From assembly GCF_900187455.1 (NCBI RefSeq), contig NZ_FYDX01000018.1, forward strand, positions 62,001 through 126,000: DNA of 64,000 nt, written 5' to 3'. This document shows positions 43,448-51,700 of this stretch, piece after piece (the stretch's first letter is position 1; every line of letters begins with the position of its first letter). A program made the position numbers and the translations under genes. The notes beneath the pieces are model-generated. The model was not told where the DNA came from, made no database searches, and saw only the letters and a list, made by a program, of their open reading frames with translations. Source of the stretch: Pseudomonas sp. Irchel 3E13 (GTDB lineage: Bacteria; Pseudomonadota; Gammaproteobacteria; Pseudomonadales; Pseudomonadaceae).

Positions 43448-43888
43448 ATGCGACTGTCCTCGACTGGTCTGGATTTGCTCAAGCGCCGCACCGGCTTGAC
43501 CCTCGATGCTCGTCAGGACCCCGCGGGCCTGTGGTTTATCGGTTATGGGCACTATGGCGATGTCCATGCGGGCATGACCATTACCCAGGCCGAGGCGGAG
43601 GCCAAGTTGGAGCATGAGATTGGCCGCTACGAGACCCAGTTGGCCGGCATGCTTCAGGTCCCGGTGAGCCAGGGCCAATGGGATGCGCTGCTGTTACTGG
43701 TGTTTGACTATGGGCTGATGCGTATTCGTAGCTCGATCTTGATCCGCCTGGTCAATTCTGGAGATGTCGAGCGGGCCGCCGATGAGTTCCTGAAATGGAT
43801 TCAAATACGTGGACGGCCTGATATGCAGATGGCGAGACGGCGTGCGGTTGAGCGGGAGATGTTTCTTCAGCGATCACAGGTCGCTTGA
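43448..43888 (+). CDS. Lysozyme-like (GH24) protein lacking the catalytic Glu
   Basis: 146 residues similar to T4-type lysozymes/endolysins: STGLDLLKRRTGLTLDARQD, WFIGYGH, and the C-terminal VEREMFL. In the family the first motif reads K-x-x-E-G with Glu as general acid; here it is K12-R-R-T15-G16, so Glu is replaced by Thr, though D24 is kept. The usual FNLG-type motif is also altered (VFDYG). No signal peptide, no holin nearby. Possibly a binding-only relic of a prophage or a repurposed protein. Strong AAGGAG ribosome-binding site and own terminator argue it is still expressed. Confidence 0.7.
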   Translation: MRLSSTGLDLLKRRTGLTLDARQDPAGLWFIGYGHYGDVHAGMTITQAEAEAKLEHEIGRYETQLAGMLQVPVSQGQWDALLLLVFDYGLMRIRSSILIRLVNSGDVERAADEFLKWIQIRGRPDMQMARRRAVEREMFLQRSQVA

Positions 43889-43897
43889 GGCCGGCGA

Positions 43898-43928
43898 GGG
43901 CAGTACGGTCGGTACTGCCCTTTGTTTT
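43898..43928 (+). terminator. Terminator after lysozyme-like gene
   Basis: AGGGCAGTACG / CGGTACTGCCCT stem followed by TTGTTTT. Confidence 0.85.
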
Positions 43929-44056
43929 ATCCGCGAATGACTTGGTCGAAAGCTGCACCCTGATTGCGTCGGTGGACGATAGACACGAACCCGCGTTGCC
44001 CCACCTCGCGGTGCGTGTTAGAACCTTTCCACCTCATTCGCATTCCAAATACCACC

Positions 44057-44932
44057 ATGCCCCCCATTCCAAACCCCACTAGAACCCTTTTCGACCTCGA
44101 CCTCCTTCGCGCGGTGGTCGTGGTCGCCGACTGCGGCAGTTTCACCACGGCGGCCTCCCGCCTGCATTCCACCCAATCCACCATCAGCCAGAAGGTCCGC
44201 CGCCTTGAGGAGATGGTCGGTCATCGCCTGCTGGAGCGTGGCAACCGCGAGGTTTTACCCACCGATGCGGGGCAGACGCTGTTGGGCTACGCCCGGCATA
44301 TGCTGGCGCTGAACGATCAGATGGCGGAGGCGCTGGCGGGGGCGACGGTGGGGGTGACGGTGCGCTTGGGGGTGCCGGAGGATTTTGTTGGGGGGCGGAC
44401 GACAAATGTGTTGTCGGCGTTCAATCGCAAACATCCGCAGGTGAAGCTGGAGGTGACCAGTGGCCTGTGCCGGGATATCAGCCAGAGCTACGAGAACGGC
44501 GAGCTGGACCTGGTGTTGCTGAAGCAGCGGCGCAATGGGCGCGAAGGGGTGGTGAGCTGGCCGGAGGAGCTGGCCTGGATCGACAGTGCGAAGAACCCGG
44601 CGCTGCAACTGGATCCGATCCCGTTGGTGACGTTTCCGCCCCGTGGTCTGTACCGGGACGAGATCATCAGCGCCGTAGAGAGTCTGGGGCGGCGTTGGCG
44701 GATTGCTTTCACCAGTTCGAGTCTCAGCGGGATTCAGGCGGCGGTGGCGGATGGCATGGGCATCAGCCTGCTGCCGCCGCGCGCAGTGAGCGGGGATCAT
44801 CGGGTGCTCGGGGTAGCCGACGGGCTGCCGGTGGTGGACAGCTATGAAATCGTGATCGTGCATCGGCCGACGGCGGAGCCGATGGTGAAAGAGTTGGGCG
44901 CGGTGCTGGGGCGGTTGCTGGATCAGCAGTGA
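44057..44932 (+). CDS. LysR-family transcriptional regulator
   Basis: 291 residues. N-terminal winged helix (AVVVVADCGSFTTAASRLHS, STISQKVRRLEEMVGHRLLE), then a periplasmic-binding-like effector domain (VRLGVPEDFVGGRTTNVL, GIQAAVADGMGISLLPPRA). I start at ATG 44057 (MPPIPNPTRTLFDLDLLRAV), the usual distance before the HTH. No divergent partner gene is next to it, so its target is not evident. Its end overlaps the relE stop by 10 bp, tail to tail. Confidence 0.88.
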   Translation: MPPIPNPTRTLFDLDLLRAVVVVADCGSFTTAASRLHSTQSTISQKVRRLEEMVGHRLLERGNREVLPTDAGQTLLGYARHMLALNDQMAEALAGATVGVTVRLGVPEDFVGGRTTNVLSAFNRKHPQVKLEVTSGLCRDISQSYENGELDLVLLKQRRNGREGVVSWPEELAWIDSAKNPALQLDPIPLVTFPPRGLYRDEIISAVESLGRRWRIAFTSSSLSGIQAAVADGMGISLLPPRAVSGDHRVLGVADGLPVVDSYEIVIVHRPTAEPMVKELGAVLGRLLDQQ

Positions 44933-45228
44933 GCGGCTGTGCAGCGCTCACGTGTCTTGGCGGACAGGTAAGCTTCGCCGCGCTCGCGCTTGCCGACGGA
45001 GACTACTACAACGACCACTCGGTCATCTTCGACGCGGTAAACCAGGCGATAGCCAGAGGCTTTGAGTTTGATCTTGTAATGGCTCGGCATGTCGCGCAGC
45101 GCATCAGCCTGAACGCGGGGTGATTCGAGGCGTTCTCTGAGCTTCTTTTTGAGTTGGTCGCGAAGGGTATGCCCAGGCTTTTCCCATTCCTTCAGCGCTG
45201 AAGGGACGAACTCAAGGCTATAGGTCAT
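44923..45228 (-). CDS. relE: RelE-type toxin of a toxin-antitoxin pair
   Basis: 101 residues, RelE/ParE fold, expected ribosome-dependent mRNA endoribonuclease. LKKKLRERLESPRVQADALR, KIKLKASGYRLVYRVEDD and VVVVVSVGKRERGEAY match RelE closely. Overlaps the antitoxin gene by 11 bp, antitoxin first, the usual order. Confidence 0.9.
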   Translation of the reverse strand: MTYSLEFVPSALKEWEKPGHTLRDQLKKKLRERLESPRVQADALRDMPSHYKIKLKASGYRLVYRVEDDRVVVVVVSVGKRERGEAYLSAKTRERCTAAHC

Positions 45229-45463
45229 CCAGATTCACCGGGATGGTTTCTTCTCCTGCGCGGGCCTTGGCGATTTCTACCAGTTCCAGGTCTTCAAGGC
45301 GCTCCATCATTGATTCGTAGAGCTCAGCCGGAACCATATAGCCCATGACGCGGTTATGGTTGAGCACCGCCACTGGCATTCCAGAAGCATTTGCCAGGAC
45401 TGCGGAGGGATTTTTCTTCAGTTCTGACACGCTGACCGCGACGTCGGCAAGAATGTTTTGCAT
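45218..45463 (-). CDS. relB: Phd/YefM-type antitoxin partner of RelE
   Basis: 81 residues. ADVAVSVSELKKNPSAVLAN and MPVAVLNHNRVMGYMVPAEL define the Phd/YefM DNA-binding fold; the C-terminal helix (LEDLELVEIAKARAGEE) should wrap the toxin. It would autoregulate the operon as complex with RelE. The gene symbol relB is used by partner, not by fold. Confidence 0.88.
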   Translation of the reverse strand: MQNILADVAVSVSELKKNPSAVLANASGMPVAVLNHNRVMGYMVPAELYESMMERLEDLELVEIAKARAGEETIPVNLDDL

Positions 45464-45533
45464 ATTCAGGTCCTCAATTCAGGTCGATATTCTGGTCTTC
45501 TGTGTTTTTCCAGGCAAGCACTCATTCGCCCAC

Positions 45534-45565
45534 AAAAAAGCCCGCCGGGGAGGGCGGGCTTTTTC
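45534..45565 (-). terminator. Terminator after the ureidoglycine aminohydrolase gene
   Basis: AAAAAAGCCCGCC, loop GGGGA, GGGCGGGCTTTTT; flanked by A and T runs and so usable in both directions. Confidence 0.9.
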
Positions 45566-45591
45566 TGTTCAGGCTGCGAGAGTCGCGAGCA

Positions 45592-46425
45592 TTAACGCTT
45601 GGGGTTCAGCGTCAGGTGCACGTTGCGGTTCACATCCTTGTACAGCAGGTAGCGGAACGGGCCAGGGCCGCCGGAGTAGCAGGCTTGTGGGCAGAAGGCG
45701 CGCAGCCACATGAAGTCGCCGGCTTCCACTTCGACCCAATCCTGGTTCAGGCGGTACACCGCTTTACCTTCCAGGACGTACAGGCCGTGTTCCATGACGT
45801 GGGTCTCAGCGAACGGAATGGTGCCGCCCGGCTGGAAGGTCACGATGTTGACGTGCATGTCGTGGCGCATGTCGGCCATGTCGACGAAGCGGGTGGTGAC
45901 CCACGCGCCATCGGTGCCCGGCATCGGAATTGGAGCGATGTCCTGTTCGTTGGTGACGAACGCTTCCGGGTGCGGCAGGCCTTCTACGGTTTCGTAGTGC
46001 TTGCGGATCCAGTGGAAGGTGACATTGGCGTTGCTGTTGTTGCGCAGGCTCCACTCGGCAGTCGGCGGGATGAAGGCGTAGCCACCCGGTTTCAGGGTGT
46101 ACGGCTTGCCTTGCAGGGTGATGTCGACTTCACCTTCGACGACGAACAGTACCGCTTCGGCGTTCTTATCCAGCTCAGGACGCTCGCTGCCGCCTTCCGG
46201 GGCAACTTCGACGATGTACTGGGAGAAGGTTTCAGCGAAACCGGACAGCGGGCGGGCAATGACCCACATGCGCATCTTGTCCCAGAACGGCAGGTGGCTG
46301 GTGACGATGTCACGCATCACGCCTTTGGGGATGACCGCGTAGGACTCGGTGAACATCGCACGGTCTGTCAGCAGCTCGGTCTGAGCCGGGTGCCCGCCGT
46401 GAGGGGCGAAGTAGGTTTTGGACAT
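45592..46425 (-). CDS. allE: (S)-ureidoglycine aminohydrolase
   Basis: 277-residue bicupin of purine/allantoin catabolism converting (S)-ureidoglycine to ureidoglycolate and ammonia. KTYFAPHGGHPAQTELLTDR and VTSHLPFWDKMRMWVIARPL at the N-terminus, and HVMEHGLYVLEGKAVYRLNQ with the metal-binding His/Glu set in the C-terminal cupin. Pseudomonas annotations sometimes call it bifunctional allantoicase/ureidoglycine aminohydrolase. Start ATG 46425. No other allantoin gene is in the window. Confidence 0.85.
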   Translation of the reverse strand: MSKTYFAPHGGHPAQTELLTDRAMFTESYAVIPKGVMRDIVTSHLPFWDKMRMWVIARPLSGFAETFSQYIVEVAPEGGSERPELDKNAEAVLFVVEGEVDITLQGKPYTLKPGGYAFIPPTAEWSLRNNSNANVTFHWIRKHYETVEGLPHPEAFVTNEQDIAPIPMPGTDGAWVTTRFVDMADMRHDMHVNIVTFQPGGTIPFAETHVMEHGLYVLEGKAVYRLNQDWVEVEAGDFMWLRAFCPQACYSGGPGPFRYLLYKDVNRNVHLTLNPKR

Positions 46426-46460
46426 GGGAAGTCTCGGGGGTGTTTGTTGTTGTGTCCGCG

Positions 46461-46510
46461 GGACCGCCGGTGAGGGCGGTTCTACCGGGCTTGCGCTCCT
46501 ACAATAGGAA
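46461..46510. repeat. REP-like palindromes between allE and START genes
   Basis: GGACCGCC-GGTGA-GGGCGGTTC followed by TTGCGCTCCTACAATAGGAAC; TGTAGGAGC-type cores are typical of Pseudomonas REP elements. A related unit is at 47285. Confidence 0.5.
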
Positions 46511-46557
46511 CAATGCTTCGCATCCACAAATTAAATGTTGGAATTCGTCGTATTCAT

Positions 46558-47205
46558 TTACTGAATGGGCTCCGTTGACTCGTCCGTTGAGTGGATGCCT
46601 TGGCGTTCGGCCACGGCGCGCAAGGTCTTCAGGGTGATGGTCGGGGCATCGATAACGAAGCGGTTGGCCAGCCAGGCGGGGATGTCGCCGGCGGGTTCGG
46701 CCTGCAGTTCGTAGGTGACTTCGGTTTCCCGTTCGCCCTTGGGAATCATCCTCCAGGTGCCTTGCAACTGGGTGACACGGATTTGTCCGGATTCCCGCGG
46801 CACCATGCCGGGCACGGCCGAGAGGTGGCGGATCAGGCTGCCGTCGTCGCTCCGCTCGGTCTGCACCTTGAGCACCATGTCGCGGGTGGCGGCGGGCCAG
46901 GGCAGGGCGGTGGTGAGGTAGACCCAGGTGTTGTCGTCCTCGACCTTCAGCAGGCGCATGTCGGCGCAGGCGTACAGCCATTTGCAGGCGACACGGAGGT
47001 TTTCCTGGAGGTCGCTGAGGGTGCGCACGTCGGCCTTGATCAGGGCGACGCCCCGGAAGCTTTGGTAGTTGGAGTGGGGGACGTCTTGCAGGTAGACCTG
47101 GATGCCGTCTTCGTTGCTGGCCAGGTGCCAGGGCTCGGCGGCCTGGGTCGGCAGGGACAGGAGGATAAGCAGCAGGGTGGTCGTGAGGCCAGGGAGGCGG
47201 GGCAT
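46558..47205 (-). CDS. START-domain (lipid-binding-like) secreted protein
   Basis: 215 residues: signal peptide (MPRLPGLTTTLLLILLSLPTQAA) then a START fold across the whole protein (EPWHLASNEDGIQVYLQDVP, TALPWPAATRDMVLKVQTER, SGQIRVTQLQGTWRMIPKGE). START domains have a hydrophobic cavity for lipids or polyketides; ligand here unknown. Start ATG 47205 gives the signal peptide; the open frame further upstream crosses a REP-like element and is not coding. Confidence 0.85.
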   Translation of the reverse strand: MPRLPGLTTTLLLILLSLPTQAAEPWHLASNEDGIQVYLQDVPHSNYQSFRGVALIKADVRTLSDLQENLRVACKWLYACADMRLLKVEDDNTWVYLTTALPWPAATRDMVLKVQTERSDDGSLIRHLSAVPGMVPRESGQIRVTQLQGTWRMIPKGERETEVTYELQAEPAGDIPAWLANRFVIDAPTITLKTLRAVAERQGIHSTDESTEPIQ

Positions 47206-47284
47206 GGTGGGGATCCTGGCTGAGTGGTTGATTGAGGATAGGTCAGGTTGGCAGTGCAATCGTGACGGTTTGGCGTCCCGACAA

Positions 47285-47325
47285 GCTGGCTCCTGCAGAA
47301 CAGGAGCGAGCTTGCTTGCCATCAC
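47285..47325. repeat. REP-like palindrome
   Basis: GCTCCTG-CAGAA-CAGGAGC followed by GAGCTTGCTTGCCATCA, the form of the widespread Pseudomonas REP sequence. It separates the START gene from the autotransporter remnant. Confidence 0.65.
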
Positions 47326-47332
47326 GCTTGTG

Positions 47333-48538
47333 TCAGAACAACCACTGCACCCCCAGCGAATACCCCGCCTGGTTCCCTTCGTCATGGGCAAAGCGTGTAT
47401 TGGCTTCCGCGAACACCCCCAGTTGCTCGGTCACCATCAATTGCGCGCCCAATTGCGCGCGGCCGAAGTTTTTGTCCACGTCGCTCAGGTTGGCCACGCG
47501 CACCAGGCCGTCGGCGCGGCTGGTGAGGTCGATCTCGTCCAGTCGGCCGTCCGCCAACTCCCGCACCCAGCGCACGCTGGCGTAAGGCTTGAGGGCCATG
47601 CCGCCGAGGCCGAGGCTGCCGTGCAGGCGCCAGCCGAGGCTGGCTTCGAGGGTGTCGTAATCCTGTTTTTCGAAACCCAGGGCGGTGCGCAGCGCTTCGT
47701 CTTCGTTGAAGTCGTCGATGCGGTAGTGGACGTAGTCGAGCCCGGCCACCGGGCCGGTTTTCAGCCCGCCGAAGGTGAAGTCATAGCCGCCGTCCAGCCG
47801 CGCGCCCCAGAACAGCGCCGAGGTGTCGCCGGACAGGCGTTGGTCCAGCAGCACCGGACCGCCGTTGGCCTGGATGAACACCGAGCGCTGGGTGTCGAAG
47901 CGGGTGTGCCCGGCACTCAGTTCGCCGGCCAGCCATTGCGGACCGCCATCGTTGAGCAGGGCGAACGCGCCGACCTGCCAGGCGTCGCCTTCGACACGGC
48001 CGCCATGGTCGAGGCTGTCGCGGCTGCGTTCGAAGCTCAGGCTGGCACCGACGGTAACCGCCTGGCTCAGGCGGTAGTCGCCCAGCACATGCACGCCAAG
48101 GCGCTTCGATTCGGGATTGCCCGGCGCGTCGAAGCCGCTGTCGGGTGAGACCTCGCCCTCGACACCCACTTCGCCATCGAAGCTGCCCACCGCGCGCGCG
48201 CTGCCCAGCACGCTCAGCCAGCGGCGGTCGTGCAGGCGGGTCATGGCCTGATGCTGGCGCTGCAACTGATCTTCCATCTGCCGCGCCATGGCGCCGCCGG
48301 ACGCGGTGGAGGCGAGCAGGTCGGCGTTGGTCAGTTCCAGCACGAGGCGGGTCAGCAGGCGCGAGAAGTCGCGCAGGCGCTGTTCGATGCGGGCCTCGCC
48401 GAAGGCGTTGGTGAGCACGGTTTGGTTGTCTTCCGCCGGGTCGTGCCAGGTGGAACCGCCGGGGATCGCCGGGTTGTCGGTCTGCTCGTAGCCGTCGAGG
48501 TCGCCCAGTTCCCAGTTGGTGGCTTCGATGAACAGCAC
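47333..48538 (-). pseudogene. Autotransporter beta-domain protein, 5'-truncated
   Basis: About 401 residues from a possible GTG at 48538. The C-terminal ~290 residues are a complete autotransporter translocator barrel (HDRRWLSVLGSARAVGSFDG ... AGYSLGVQWLF, ending in Phe). Before it lies only a stub of passenger (FIEATNWELGDLDGYEQT, HDPAEDNQTVLTNAFGEARI) and a helical linker. No signal peptide can be found in any frame upstream; the coding character stops at about 48545, next to an imperfect palindrome. I infer loss of the 5' part (passenger and signal), leaving a remnant. The family of the lost passenger is not recognisable to me. Confidence 0.65.
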
Positions 48539-48555
48539 CTTATCCTTAGGTGTCG

Positions 48556-48594
48556 GTAGGCGTGTGCATCTTGAAGATGCGTCGGCGTACCTAC
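48556..48594. repeat. Imperfect palindrome at the autotransporter break
   Basis: Core GCATCTT-G-AAGATGC (48566-48580) nested within GTAGG...CCTAC. It stands exactly where the autotransporter coding sequence begins and may mark the deletion or insertion that broke the gene. Confidence 0.55.
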
Positions 48595-48700
48595 AGCAGG
48601 AAGTGGGCCGTTTTGTGACAGGTGTGAGGGCGTTGCGGGTTTGGCTGTGGGATTTGGCGGGTGCGTCGCAAACTGGCGATGGAGGCCTGAAGTAATTGTT

Positions 48701-48736
48701 CCCACAAGTTTCAGGTGATCCTTGTGGGAGCATTTT
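48701..48736. repeat. Inverted repeat after the AAA+ gene
   Basis: CCCACAAG and CTTGTGGG enclose 12 bases, followed on the plus strand by AGCATTTTTT. It is 12 bp beyond the AAA+ stop. The T run is on the wrong side for a minus-strand terminator, so I call it a repeat rather than a terminator. Confidence 0.5.
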
Positions 48737-48747
48737 TTGCTGGCGGC

Positions 48748-51700
48748 TCAGTCCTCGTCGCAGCTTGCCAGGATGTCCTCCAGCGACGCGCGGGTTTCCT
48801 CGTCGAGCCCCTCCATCAGACGGTTCATTACCGCCTCGCTGAACGGGGCGTCGCCGAAGCTCAAGGAGAAGGCGATCGCTTCCTTGACCTCAAGACTGCT
48901 GTCACCGGCCAGCATCAGCAGGATTTCCTCGTTGCTGGGCGGTGCATGGCTGCCGAACAGCTTTCTGGCCAGGGCGATCCGCACCTCTTCGCTGGCATCG
49001 TTGGCCAGGGTCTTCTGCGCCACGATCAGCAGGCGAGGTCCATAGCTGCTGCTCTTGTCGATCAGCGCCTTGCGCACCTTGATGTCGCTGTCCCGGGCCA
49101 GCGCCAGTTGCACGTGAGGTAACAACTGGGCGTTGCCCGCCAGGGCCACGCGCACACTGATTTCGCTGTTTATCAGCAGGCGCAGTTGCACGTCTTCGCT
49201 GAGTGCCCGGCCCCAGCGATTGCTGGGTTGCGCTGCCAGGGCCTTGCGCACGGTGACGGAGTCGTCCTCGGCGAGGTGGCTTTGCAGGGCGAGACTCAGG
49301 TGCGGGTGTTCGGCCAGCAAGGCGCGAATTTCGAACTCGCTGTCCTGGGCGAGCAGACCTTGGGCCAGCAATTTCAGGGCGTAGCCCGGGTGACCGTTGG
49401 CCCCTTTGAGCAACTCGGTACGCACCTCTTCATGATTGTCCGCGGCCAGCGCTTGTTGGGTCCGCTTGCTGAGGTGCGGGTTGGCCGCCAGGTCGACACG
49501 AACGCTGTACGAGTGGTCGTCGCACAGGCGCTCCTCGATATCGGCGGGCAGCGGCTGGCTGCCGATCAGTGCCGAGCGCACGGTCACGGTGGAGTCCTTG
49601 GCCAGTTTTTGCGCCACGTCCAGCGCCAGCTTCGGGTTGGCCGCGAGCTTCGCGCGGACGGTGTACTCGGTGTGTGTTGCCAGCTTCCCTTGCAGCGCTG
49701 AATCGAGCGCCGGGTTGCCGGCAAGCACTTCCATCAGCGGTGCCGATTTGACCCAATTGCTGTGGTAATCGCTTTGCAAGTTCGCTGGCAGTTTGGCATT
49801 GCCCGCCAGGGCCAGGTCGACCTTCGACGGCTCGGGAATCACATACCAGGCGCTGTGCAGGGCGGGCGCCGGCGTCGCCTGAGCAAGCTCGCGCATCACG
49901 TCTTCGCCGAGGCTGGTGTTGCCGGCCAGGGTTTGCCGTACCTCGTCGAACTCGCTTCTGACCAACTGCGCATATTGCCCTTGCGTCAGGCTGGCATGCC
50001 GGGCCAGTTCGATCTGCACCGCCTTGACGTCCTTCAGCAATTCGGCGAACACCGGTGCGGTCAGTTCCAGGTTGCCTGCCAGATCGACACGCACCGCAAT
50101 GTCAGGATCTTCCGCCAGGCGTGCCTGGACCGGGCCGCCCAGACTCAGGTTTCGCGCCAGCGCGCGACGTACATCAACCTCGCCGTCGACGGCAAGCTGC
50201 TGCTGGATGCTGGTGCCGATGCGGTAGTTGCGTGCGAGGTTTTCGCGCACCTGCACCGTGTCGCCTAGCAGTTTCACTTGCGAGTCTTCGTTGAGTTCGC
50301 AGTGCCAGGCAAATTGCTCGCGCACGCTCGGTTCCGGGTCTTTGACGATGCGTTGCTGCTGTTCGGCGGACAGTGCCGTGCACCAGATCAGCATGGCTTC
50401 GCGCACCTCGGTGTGCGGATCCTGCAGCAGGGTGTCGATGATCTGCGCGTTGATGGCATCGTTGCTGACCAGTTTTTCGCGCACCGCCGGGTCCGGGTCG
50501 CGGGCCAGCAGGCCGAGAATTTCGATGCTGGCGTGATCGTTGCCGGCCAGCGCCGCACGGACATCAGCGGATTCGCTTTGCACGAGGCTGCGTTGCAGCA
50601 GTGCCGAACCCAGGTTGCGGTTGGCGGCCAGTTCGATCTGCACCGTTTCGCTGTCCTTGGCCAGGTATTGCAGGGTCGCGCTGGCGAGGGCGGGGTGGCG
50701 GGCCAGGGTCTTGCGCACTTCAATGTGGCTGTCCTGGGCCAGCAACAATTGCGCGGGCGCACCGATGGCCGGGTTGCTGGCCAGTTGCAGGCGCACGTCC
50801 ATGCCGTCGTTGGCCAGTTCCAGTTGCACCGAGTCGGGCAACGCGGCTTCACCGCCGCGTGAAGCCAGCGCCAGGTGCACTTCGGCGTCCTCATCCCGGG
50901 CCAGGTTCAGTTGTACCGCCTCGTTCAATGCCGGCAGCCTGGCGAGGGTTTCGCGGACATCGGCCTCCGCGTCCCGCGACAACAGCGACTGCGCTTCGCT
51001 GGACAGCAGCGGATTGCCGGCCAAGGCCAGGCGCACGCTGTCCGCGCTGTCCTTGCTGAGCTGGCGCTGCGTGTCGTTGCCGATATGGCGGTTCTGCGCC
51101 AGGGCGCGCCGGACTTCGGCGTCCTTGTCCAGCAGCATTTCTCGCAGCAACGGTTCGTGGCTGCTCTTCAGCGCCAGCAGGCGGCGGTGTTCGGGCTTCA
51201 ATTTGAGGCGATGGAATTCGCTGGCCAGCAGGTCTTGCGGTGCTTGCGGGTGAACGCAGGCCAGGTGCAGCAGGTCGAGGTCGAAGTCGGCATGGTCGTC
51301 CTCGATATTGATCCGCAGGGTCAGCACGCGCTCCGGGCAATTGGGGTTGCTGTACACCGCGATGCGGATGTCTTCGACCTGATCGCCCGCGAGTTTTTCC
51401 AGCAGGTCGTCCGGGCAATCTTCACTTCTGGCCACTTCTTCGCGGCGTAGCGCGTTGACGCTGTCCGCCATCTGGATCATCTGCGCCACGCTCAGGCCAT
51501 CGCAGGCCGAGGCCGGCTTGAGCTTGAGTTTTTCGAACAGATCCTCGTACTTCGCCACTTGCTCACGCAGGGTTTCGCGCAGCGGCACGGTCAACTCGAT
51601 GGCCGCTTCGACGTCCTCGAATTTCAGCGCGCGGCTGTCGAGGAAGGCGGCTTCCCGCGCCTCGTTGATGGCGTTCTGGATATCCGCGCCGGCGTAGTCG

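Noticed and set aside
43448..43888. Prophage remnant
   Set aside because: Only the lysozyme-like gene suggests it; no holin, capsid, tail, repressor or integrase gene is nearby.
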